Assembly: GCF_036417845.1 (NCBI RefSeq)
Contig: NC_089981.1
Location: 19,984,001-20,048,000 of the forward strand
Direction of reading: 5' to 3'
Source: Apteryx mantelli
Lineage: Eukaryota > Chordata > Aves > Apterygiformes > Apterygidae
DNA length: 64,000 nt
The notes under the pieces were generated by a model. The model saw only the letters and a list, made by a program, of their open reading frames with translations. It ran no database searches and was not told the origin of the DNA. Numbering within the stretch: position 1 is the first letter of the stretch; every line of letters starts with the position of its first letter. Both the position numbers and the translations under genes were made by a program. Positions 47,461 to 57,514 of this stretch are shown here, piece after piece.

Positions 47461-49402
47461 CACAATGAATGCCATCCCAGGAGGGATAGAGAAGGCATTA
47501 AACAGGAACATTTTGACCAGTTCAGAAAGCAATGTTTTTTGTCGGACGTGGAAGTATACCATCTTGGCACATACACTTGGACCTTTTCATCTGCATTATG
47601 AAAAGGCACCTTTCATTTAAAGATTGATCTTTATTTTAAATGGCTTAAGTAAATTGCAAATAAATAAACTTCATGCTGCGTCCAATAGAAATGCACTTTT
47701 CAGTCTTTCTTCTGTATTCCACACACACACACACACATATATACATATAAACAGAGCCAAATGTATATGTGTACAGATGGAAAGAAACCAAGTCTCTAGC
47801 ATTCTTCCCACCACCCTGAGGATAACCTAAGGCAGAACAGACCTTGCAATCAAAACTGAGGTCGCTGGGACACTTGCAAAGCAGAGGTATTGGTCCAGCA
47901 TCACAGAGTCCACCATTCCCCAGCAATGTGCTCCTCTATCACACAGAAGTGAAAACAAGGCGATAATCATGTCCCCGAGCACAGTAAGCTTAACTGAAAG
48001 GACCATCCTTTCAAAACACACAGGAACCTTTTTGTTTTTGTTTTTTTTAAAGCAATGCATAGTGCCAGGATAACTCTCTTCTCCCAGGGAGAGGATTTGG
48101 GACAAAAGAGGTTCCTCGTGGTCAGAGGACAGTGGGGCAAGCAGACCAAAAGGACTTTGGGTTTCCATGAGAAATCGCGCCAGTGAAAAGCTGAAGCTCA
48201 GGGTAGCTCTGCAGCTGCTTGGCCCAGCACGTGTTTGATGGGGTGCCTCACCCTGCGCAACAGGCAGGGTAAGGCAACACTGAAGCTGCCCACTCAAAGG
48301 AAGAGAAGGCAGAAATTCTACTCCTACTCTTGATTTCTTATTCCAAATGGCAAGGAGGGCTTCATCGCCTGTAACAGGGAAGCTCCCAACTGGTGATCAG
48401 CCTGTGACTGTGCAGCGATGTTGCTGGGGCAGCTGGCTGAGCCCTCAAGCCGCAGGAGAGCATCTGCCAGGCTGCACTGGTCCTAGGTCAGGGGATGGCT
48501 TGGGTGATCTCTCAAGGTCTCCACTAGCACAGATTTTCTAAACTGTAAGTTGAGACCGATTGCGAACTCACAAGGAACAACATGAATAACCGCGAGCCTT
48601 GAGTTGGGACTGCCATCTTCCCCGCTCTCGCCTGGAAAGAGCACAGTGATGGACACCAAAGGCTCCAGTCCTGAAAGCTTTTCTCTGTAGGAGTGCAAAG
48701 ATACCGATGTGGAACAAGCAAACTAGGTGGCTGGGGCAGTCGAGCCGCGCTGGGTGAGGGAGGGCTTGAACACACCTTTAGCGCCCATCACAGCAGTCTT
48801 GCAGGGCAAACGCCTTCTACCAGCCCGTGTCTCCACTCCAGGTAGATTTCACACCTTCTTGGAGTCCACAGATCTCTCAGGCTCTCCAGAGACCTTGGAA
48901 AGGCTTCCTCTTTTCCTGGAGCTTCAAGTCTGCTTCCCTGCCACCCCCCAGCCAGCTCCCCCTGAGCCAGCTGTCTCCCCAGTCCCTCCCAGAGCCAGCA
49001 GCCCCCCTTCCTTCCTCCAGAGCCTCTCCCCGGGCAGGCGGGCACCTCTCTCCCCAATATATGACCTTTTTCTAAACATCATTTATTGGTTCTGGACACC
49101 ATCTGACAAGGAGACATTTTGACCACCCAGCACAGCATAGCTGATTTGAACTCTGCAGTAAGAAAGGAAGTGGCAAGCAACTAATGCCTGAACGGAGCTG
49201 GATTAGCTCCTGAAAAGAAGGATTTGCTAGAGCTGCCCACAAGGACTAAAGGTGATTCAGAAGTCTTTCCAGTCCTACATCACATTTCTACAGAAAAGCG
49301 ATCGCCAGCCCCATGAGATTATCTCCTAGGACTACCAGGGCATGGCTACCGAGCTATCTAACTAACACTAGCCCCTCTGCAGGCTTTTTCTTTCTTCACT
49401 CA
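47461..49402. other. Duplicated flank of the OR pseudogene, copy 2
   Basis: This matches 32861-34771. The (AC)n(AT)n run at about 47719-47748 is shorter, and a T-rich stretch near 48031-48051 differs from copy 1. No gene was recognised. Confidence 0.7.
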
Positions 49403-49417
49403 GGCTGGGAAGAAAGG

Positions 49418-50045
49418 ATGGTAGAAAACTGCACAGAAGCAATAGAGTTCACTCTTGAGGGTTTTTCAGACTGCCTGGAACTGCGGATTCCCCTTCTCTT
49501 GGTTTTCCTGGTGAGCTACGTCATCACATTAGTGGGGAAGCTTGGGATGATCTTTCTAATTGGGGTTGACCCTCAACTTCACACCCCCACGTACTTCTTC
49601 CTCAGTCACCTGTCCCTTGTAGACCTCTGCTGCTCCTCCGTGGTCACCCCCCAGGTGCTGGCCAATTTCTTTGCTCAGCAGAAAGCCATTTCACTTCTGC
49701 AGTGAGCCACACACATGTGGTTCTTCAGCCTCTTTGTGCCTGCCAAGTGTCACCTCCTGGCAGCAATGGCCTAGGACCGCTATGTGGCCATTTCCAAACC
49801 GCTGCTCTACGCTGTCATCATGTACCCAAAATCTGTGCCCGGCTGATAGCTGGCCCTTACATGGTGGGGATCGTGAATGCCGTGACACATAGCAGCCTTG
49901 CTTCCAGCTACGCTTCTGCAAGCCCAGTGTGATCAATCACTTCTTCTGCGATATCCCCACAGTGATCCCCTGCTCCTCCTCACACACACGCACCAACAAG
50001 CTGGTGCTTTTCACCCTGTCCTTCGCACTTATGTACTGGAGAAAC
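49418..50045 (+). pseudogene. Olfactory receptor pseudogene, copy 2
   Basis: This is the sister of 34786-35420, with ATG 49418 behind the same acceptor. It shares the TGA after KAISLLQ and the TAG in the DRY motif (MA, TAG, DRYVAISKPLLYAV). Unlike copy 1 it keeps an uninterrupted DRYVAI segment and lacks the two short near-tandem duplications. TM1 reads GKLGMI, as in the fragment at 8986, while copy 1 reads GNLRMI. A later TGA-TAG after YPKSVPG and the frame changes beyond it are common to both. It cannot encode a receptor. Confidence 0.9.
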
Positions 50046-52546
50046 CCACATCTCCCACAGACTCCCCTGGAACAGTCAAAGCCCCTAGGATAGATGAGGC
50101 CTTTAGCAGCTATGTACAAAGACAAACGCAAAATTATTTCATACACGGTAAGGCAGAAAAGGGGGAGCACAGCCAGAGCTAGACACGAGCCTCTCCTCGA
50201 CCAACCCAGGCTCCCACAATACCTAAAGGACTTCTCAAGTTTTTATTTGATTTTCTATGGAGGGAAAAACAGGCAAAGATGAAGCATCCGATTAGTAAAA
50301 GCCAAGAAATGCATATGAACTGCATGTGTAGTGAGAACCAGAGATGCCTTATTCTTTAAGGAGACCAAATGAGAGGCCTTGTCCACCAGCAGGCAGAGGG
50401 AAGAGTTGAAGCTTGACCCACTGGAAGCCTCTCGGCTGGCCTGAACTCCAAGCTCTCATCACCTAGGCTACGCTACCCTAAATCTATTTCTGACACAAAT
50501 GACACTGCTCTGCTTCCCAAAACAAGAAGCTCACTCTGGGGACCAGCCAGCCAGCCTTCCAGGAGTCATCAGCTTAACAAGCCCTTCTGGGCATTAGGAA
50601 GAAAGTCCCTAACGACCCTGAAACCTTCTTGGAGAGCTCACACTCACCTTACCTCATTCTTCCTAACAAGCCACTGCGGGACAACCTCAGAGAGACTATC
50701 AAGAAGGAAACTTTCTTCTTTGTTAATGGCAACGAGCACTTCTAAAGCTGTTTGGTTTGTCACAACTACCTCGGCCCTGAAGCCTGTGGTTAGGGAGCTT
50801 ATGGGTCAGTACGTTGGCATATGCCTTGCCAGTCCTCCACTCCTTTGGTACGGAGGTTACCACCAGAGGTTGAAGAAAAGCAAGTCCATGCAGCTTGCCA
50901 CCAGCAGCTGAGAAGGCAGCTTCCCCTGGCCACCAAGGGTTGGCAGAAGTCACTTAGCACCTTGCAGCAGGAGCTTGGGGCCTCACAGGGGCTGCAGCAT
51001 GGAGAGCTAGAAAACTCAGCATGAAGGAGACCCCCAACACACTAGAAGCAAGCATCAGGGGCCAGTAATAGGGCCCATCAGCAGCCCCAGGCACCACAAG
51101 TGAAGAAGCAGGTCCAGAGTCCATCCAGGGGCTCCCACCAGGAGCAAAAGGGGACCAAGCAGGTCCACAGACCAGCCACAATGTATGTTCCAAGGGTCCA
51201 TCTAGGAGGGAAGCCACTTGCAGTGCAGGGCTGAGGTCCATCCAAGAGACAAGGCAGGAGCCAGTCACACCTACCAAAACATCTCAGAGAAGGGCTGAAA
51301 CCCCTGGGCTGAGCTTAAATGAGGTCCTAGGCTATGGGCTGGGTGGACATCCAGGTGAGGCTCTTCAGGGCCATCAAGGCCTATTATTGCTTTCAGGGCC
51401 CTGACTCAAACAGTGCTACTAGCCCAGCTCATGGATGCTAACTGTGCTGGTGGTTCTTAGTTGCTTTCTGCTGCTTGAGGGACTGAAGTCTGTGAGGTGG
51501 CCTCCTCCATGGCCAGCTCTATCAGTAAAAGCAGGCCTTGATGTGCAGCAATGCCAGGCTTTTCCCACTTGAGATTCCTGCCCCTCCCTCTTCAGTGCAT
51601 GTCAAACCATAGTCCTCTCCAACACAGGGCTGACTGCTGGTGCAGCCTTGCATCTCTCTGAGATGTGCAGCTGCTTAACCACACTTCAAATGGATGTGGT
51701 ATTAAATTGGTTAACATGTTAAAAAACGCTGAATGATGCAAAAGCACTACTAGTCCAAGTGAATTCAGCTATTCATGCAGGCCCACATCTTGGCAGCCTT
51801 CAGGGAGTCACTAACCTCCCACCTCAGACTCAAAGGGGACATTAGCACCTGGTTTCTCTTAGAGAACTTCATGGCATTGCACCGTCTGCCTGAGTCAGCA
51901 GAGATTATGTAGTCCCTTCAAGTTGGGTCATCAGGCCCTACCCAGATGGCAAGGTAGCACGTGTCCAGCTGAGGCACACGCTTGGTGCACAGGCGGCGCT
52001 GCCTGGGGCAGGCGACATTCCCCTGTCCGCAAGGGCAGGGTCTGCCAGTGATGCCTCCATCGGCCTCAGCAAGGATGCAGGTGAGCCCTCGAGCCCTGCC
52101 GGGGTAATGGGGACCAGTTCCCCCAGCAGCTGCATGCGGAGGGCCCGCCAGCATTCAGGACACCCAGGTTGGCACCTGAGTCCAGAGTGATGCCTGCACC
52201 ACCACAGCCAAGGGACGGAGAAGGAAAAGGGAAGCACTGCAAGCCTTGCAGGGTGACAAACAACCGTCCCCTCGGTTTCTCTGCTTGACAATTTTAAAAA
52301 GCCTTGATTTCCTTGGTGGTGATTGAGGTCAGCACATGATTTCCAGCTCTGTGTTCCGTAGCAGGGGTGTATGGCACATGCTGCAGGACCACTCCGCAAT
52401 GTGATCCAGAGCTAACCAGCATGGGCATGGGGAGAGTCAAGAAACACAGAGCACAAGGCAGGACCTGCACCCCAAGGGGCTCTCAAAGAAGCCACGCACA
52501 AGAAGGTGCTGGGCAGGAATATGGCAAGTGAAAGTCAGCATACCTA
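50046..52546. other. Duplicated spacer, copy 2, left of the solo LTR
   Basis: This matches 35421-37490, with about 430 extra bases near 51330-51755 that include the end of the GC-rich repeat (50960-51400). No gene was recognised. Confidence 0.7.
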
Positions 52547-53153
52547 TGTCGCGGGGATGAAAGCGGGGGAAGGTTATTGGTTGGTAGGTTATTATTATTA
52601 TTATCTCTGGGTTTATTGTAAACAGATTTATTGAAGATGGCCATACAGTGAAGTCATAGCAAGCAAATCTTACTGCACATCTGTTAGTGCCCGAGTCTCA
52701 GTTTCTTACCACTCCGACAGTTTCTTGTCAGAGGTTCTCTTAACTCCAGGAGAGTAACCTTGAAAGGCATCCCAACTCAAGGGGAGATTCACCGCCGTGC
52801 AGCCCGCTGCCATGCAGGAGAGCTCAGTGGGCTCTAGGATGCAGCGCTATTTATGGGCATGGAGTTTGACTCATAGTCATACAATACTTGGTGTGGAGAT
52901 AGACTTTTTTGCTGATCTCATGCTGTGTTGGAGAAAATATGCCTTTTTGCTGATCTCATGCCCACTTCTGGCCTCACCAGTTGCAACCAGTATCGCGTAG
53001 TTCCTCCTGGTCAGCCCTGGGCGCTGCCAGATATTTGCAGTCAGCTGGGGCCTGAGATAAGGTGTTTGTGGGGGGGGGAATAGTTGTGCTTGGCCACGCT
53101 TTGGGCCCGAGAGGTGGGGGGGGGGGGGGGGGAGGTAGTTGCGTTCTGCCACA
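52547..53153 (-). mobile_element. Solo LTR of an avian endogenous retrovirus
   Basis: A 607-base insertion is absent from the sister spacer at about 37490. It begins TGTCGCGG and ends CTGCCACA on the + strand, and is flanked by five-base direct repeats ACCTA (52542-52546) and AGCTA (53154-53158) that differ at one base. Read on the - strand it shows a CATAAATAG TATA-like box followed by two AATAAA signals, as in U3-R-U5 order. There is no internal region, so it is a fossil solo LTR. The family is unassigned. It is younger than the spacer duplication. Confidence 0.85.
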
Positions 53154-53158
53154 AGCTA

Positions 53159-54116
53159 TATAGAAAGCAGTGCGCAGGAGGAAATAAAGAACTTCATTAA
53201 CTTCAGCTCAGAACCCCCGGTTTTGTACTCAGCCACTGTTTCATATTCTGTGCTGAGCGCAGGAAATGGAAAAAGTGCCTCTGGCCCTCAGTATAATCTA
53301 GAGAAGAAAACTTACTTTAAGGGAAGACTCAGAATATGAATTTGAAAGGCTCATTTAATGTGTTCTTTATACATACAGAAGAGTATAGTCAGTCCAAGGA
53401 TATGAAGTTATACCTTTAATATCCTAGGAGGGTAGTGGTGGTCAACAAATCAGGTAGCACAACACTTCATGATTCAGCCTCAAACTATTCAGATATAGAA
53501 ATGTAACATAAGCTTGTTCATCATTCATTGAGGTCTACATTATATCACAGCTTTTAAATAGTCTTCATTGAACACTGTACATTCAAACTCCCGTTCACTC
53601 AGCATAGGCATTCTGGAAACATGGTCAGACTGCTTGACAAAAATGGAAAATAGAAACAAATAGTTTTGGCTAACAAAAAAGAGATGATGCAAAGCAGCTG
53701 AAAAATCTTTCGGGGGAATTTCAACGTTCCTATACTTTAAGAGGGCCTGTGAGAAGACATTTCACTCATAAAGCCTGTGTTCCTGGAGGACTCTCTTTTA
53801 TTTTTTCCTGCTCTTATAATCTCCTCCAATTCATTTCACCATTTTCTTCTCTTACTGCCCCTCTATCCTTTGGATTGACTATGTTACGCACTGTTCTCTG
53901 CTGTTGCCACACATGTGCATAGCTGCCAGCATGTGATGCCCTCTCCTCTCCCATCCTTGTTGTGACCTCCTGGTGCTATACTAGAAACACTATCATTGCA
54001 GATTACTGGCGTAGTGGTCAGTGTAGGTGTTCACTAGCAAGGTCAAGGGGAATAAAAATCTTCCTGGGTCACTAGGATAATGAGTCTCTTCCTTTCAGCT
54101 CTGTCATTAAGAGCAG
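53159..54116. other. Duplicated spacer, copy 2, right of the solo LTR
   Basis: This is nearly identical to about 37491-38450. It is AT-rich with no gene. Confidence 0.7.
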
Positions 54117-55097
54117 CACAAAGTTCAGCTGGAGGCCAGTCACTAGTGGTGTTCCCTGGGGTAGACACTGGGGCCAATACTGTTTGATGACTTCATTAGT
54201 GACCTGGATGATGGGACCAAAGTCGCTCTCAGCAAATCTGCAGATGGTGCAAAAGTGGGAGGAGTGGCTGATACAGCACAAGGTTGTGCTGTTATTCAGA
54301 GGGGTCTTGACAGGCTGGAGAAAGGGGTGGAGAGGAAGCTCATGAAGCTCAACAGAGGGAAGTTCACAGTCCTGCCTCTGGGGAGGGATAGCCCCATGCA
54401 CCAGGACACGCTGGGGGCTGACCTGCTGGAGAGCAGCTCTGCAGAGAAGGACCTGGGAGTCCTGGTGGACAACAAGTTGAGCATGAACCAGCAATGTGCT
54501 CTTGTGGCAAAGGCGGCCACCAGCCTCCCGGGCTGCATGAGGCAGAGCGTTGCCAGCAGGTTGAGGCAGGTGATCCTTCCCCTCCACTCAGCCCTGGTGA
54601 GGCCACACGTGGAGTGCTGTGTCCAGGCCTGGGCTCCACAGTACAAGGGAGACATGGAGCTCCTGGAGCGAGTCCAGCAAAGGGCTGTGAAGGTGATTAA
54701 GGGACTGGAGCATCTTTGCTGTGAGGAGAGGCTGAGAGAGCTGGGACTGTTCAGCTTTGAGAAGAGAAAGCTCAAGGGAGATCTTATCAATGTATAGAAA
54801 TACCTGATGGGGGGAGGTAGGGAAGATGGAGCCAGACTCTTCTCAGTGGTGCGCAGTGAAAAGACAAAATGAAATACAGGCAATGCTATTTAAACATAAG
54901 AAAAAAGTGTTGATGGTGAGGGTGGTCAAACACTGGAACAGGGTGCCCAGAGAGGTTGTGGAGTCTGCATCCTTGCAGCTATTCAAAGCCCGACTGCACA
55001 CAGTCCTGAGCAACCCACTGTAGCTGATCCTGCTCTAAGCAGAGGGCTTGGACTAGACAGCTGCAGAGGTCCCTTCCAACCTTAACCCTTCTGTAAT
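54117..55097 (+). mobile_element. CR1 LINE, sense, sister of 38451-39436
   Basis: This is the same element at the same position relative to the OR gene as in the previous unit. It carries the C-terminal reverse-transcriptase words ([39 protein letters not shown]). The frame stays open for 180 codons here (54255-54797), longer than in the sister copy, by chance of fewer indels. Confidence 0.93.
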
Positions 55098-55406
55098 TTT
55101 GTGTGCAGATCCACAGCATCACCATCTCCAGCTCATAAACTCACCTTTTGCCATTTTGCACAGTGGCAGTATAACTGTGACAGTGTGGGGGATAGAGTAA
55201 CTGGAGAAGAAGCTTGTTCTTCAGACAAGAAAGATGTAGCTATGTCAGTGGGCACAATCAGTCTGAGAGCTGGCTAATTAATTTTCCAGTCCTGATCTGT
55301 GAGGTTTCAAACAGTTTTGGAAGTAGCAGATCTCAGAAACCTGTGTGAAACATTCTCTTTCAAGAGAGGAAAAACAAAGGAAAACAATATAAAATGAGAA
55401 TGACTT

Positions 55407-56342
55407 TCAGAAGTACATTTTCCTCCTGATAATATTGATTGTGGCATGCTTCACCTCCTTGTTCCTCAGACTGTAAATCAAGGGATTCAGCATGGGGATT
55501 ATAATGATATAAAAGATGGATGAAATTTTCTTGCTCTCCATTGAGTTCATGGAACTGGGTTGCATGTAATTGAAAGCAGCAGATACAAAGAAGATGGTGA
55601 CGGCTGCTAGGTGGGAGGCACAGGTGGAGCAGGCTTTGCGCCTGCCTGCAGCAGAGCGCATCCTCACGATGGTCACTGCAATGTGGGTATAAGAGGCGAT
55701 GATGAGCAGGTTGGTGGTGATCACGTTGAAGCCCACAAACACAATCATCACAACCTCGTTGAGCCACGTGTCAGTGGAGGAGAGAACAAGCAATGGGGGC
55801 ACATCACAGTAGAAGTTATTGATGACGTGAGGGCCACAGAAGGAGAGCTGGATCAAGCCACTCGTGTGTGCAACAGCATTCAGCAGCCCTGCAAGGTAGG
55901 ACCCGGCAACCAGGCCCGTGCAGAGTCCAGGAGACATGACGACCCCGTAGAGCAGGGAGCTACAGATGGCCACGTAGCGGTCATACGCCATGGCAGCCAG
56001 AAGGTAAACTTCAGACGTTACAAAAAAAGCATAGAAGTAAAACTGCATGAGGCAGCCAGCAAAAGAAATGGCTTTGTGTTTTTCTGAAAGGTCCAACAGC
56101 ATTTTGGGGCTGATGGTGCAGGAATAGCAAATGTCTAAGAAGGACAAGTTACTGAGGAAAAAGTACATGGGGGTGTGGAGCTGGGGGCTGACCCTGACCA
56201 GCACGATGATGCCGAGGTTTCCCACTAGGGTCAGCGTGTAGGTGCCCAGGAAGAGGGCGAAGAGGACAGGCTTCAGGTGTGGGTGCTCTGTGAGTCCTGC
56301 GAGGGTGAAGTGGGTCACCCTGGTGCAGTTCTCATCCGCCAT
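55407..56342 (-). CDS. Olfactory receptor OR3, intact, C-terminal type II
   Basis: A 311-residue OR starts at ATG 56342 (MADENCTRV). An upstream in-frame ATG is rejected because the CTCTCTGCAG acceptor at 56361-56362 lies between. OR motifs are complete, but the TM3 motif reads DRYVAICSSLLYG, with Ser for the Pro seen in the other three. In TM3 it has VTSEVYLL, like OR1. The C-terminus (YMQPSSMNSMESKK to RRKMYF) is OR2-like. The 3' side shares OR2's CR1 spacer. The 5' side leaves block Q homology at about 56375, so its promoter region is unlike that of the other three genes. The role is odorant GPCR by family. Confidence 0.93.
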   Translation of the reverse strand: MADENCTRVTHFTLAGLTEHPHLKPVLFALFLGTYTLTLVGNLGIIVLVRVSPQLHTPMYFFLSNLSFLDICYSCTISPKMLLDLSEKHKAISFAGCLMQFYFYAFFVTSEVYLLAAMAYDRYVAICSSLLYGVVMSPGLCTGLVAGSYLAGLLNAVAHTSGLIQLSFCGPHVINNFYCDVPPLLVLSSTDTWLNEVVMIVFVGFNVITTNLLIIASYTHIAVTIVRMRSAAGRRKACSTCASHLAAVTIFFVSAAFNYMQPSSMNSMESKKISSIFYIIIIPMLNPLIYSLRNKEVKHATINIIRRKMYF

Positions 56343-57514
56343 CTGTACTGTCCTTAATTGCTGCAGAGAGACCTGGAAGAAAGACAGAGCAAAGAAGTGA
56401 GAGAAATTTGTGTTAACATCCTCGCTGTTGTCCACCTTGAGAAAGCTCTCTCAGTATCTGAGACAGCGTGAGCAAAAGCCATGGACAATCCATAGATGCA
56501 GATGTCTTCCGGTGAACACAAGTGTAATCTGACAAACTGACAGCAATTCATCTGCCCTAATTGTCCAGGCTGTCTTTTTAATCCAAGGTGAGAGAAATAG
56601 GCTCTCCTGAGTGTGTATTCCTCCAACATATTCCAGCTGTCTAGCTTAGGAAGAGATGATTCACACCCTTGAGGACAGCCCTAGGTTTTCTCAGCACACA
56701 CATCACCTCCCTTCCCCCTGGTTGTTCTCTCTCACAGGCTCAACATTGCTGAGGTTTCCCTTGCTTTGTCTTGTTAGGCAGCTTTACCTGTGCAGGTCCC
56801 CAGGCACTCTGCCCTGCAGTCCCTTTCACTGGTTGCAGGAATCAGAGTTCAATGAACTTCAAGGTAGAGTGAAAGGCAGACACAAGCTTTAGTTAACGTG
56901 TGCTGAGTTTCCTCTAAGCATGTTGCAGCTGCCACTTCCACCTCGGTGTCGGGATTTCAGCAAGAGCCATGGCAGCAGGAACAGAGTAAAGAGACTGTGG
57001 AGTGAAAGACAAGATTCCCGGACACACCTGGGCAGCAGCAACATCTCCTCAAGCTTTAGCGCATGCTGCACAGGGACATGAGACACTTGTAGCCTTGGGT
57101 CAGCCTCCCTGGAGCACATCAGGAGCTCAGCAGGAGGAGAAGCAATTAAGTAACACCTCTGCATTTCCCATGGTAGCTGCCATTTCCCCTTAGAGTGTAA
57201 TATCAAAATCTAAAACTCAGAGAAACTCCTTCTCAGGGAGAGAAAATGTTCACATGGGACATTGGCCTTATCCCTTTGATGTGCTGAACTGCATGCATGT
57301 TGCTCACCTTATGACTTGGAGACACCAAGGGTAACCGGGCAGCAGAGGAGGAAGGGATCCCTTCTGAGGCCTTTCACTCGCTCCCACACACAGACCCTGG
57401 TTTTCCTGCTCGTTCCCCTCATTTCTCTTCACTCTGCCTAGGACTTCCTGGGGGTATCACCTGAGAGGCTGAGCGGGGAACGGGCTTTCTTATTCCGAGA
57501 TTCAATCTCCAACA
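56343..57514. other. Unique 5' flank of OR3
   Basis: Homology to block Q ends just beyond the splice acceptor, and block P starts at 57515. The sequence between is found nowhere else in the window. It must hold the OR3 upstream exon and promoter if the gene is expressed. No other gene was recognised. Confidence 0.65.
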
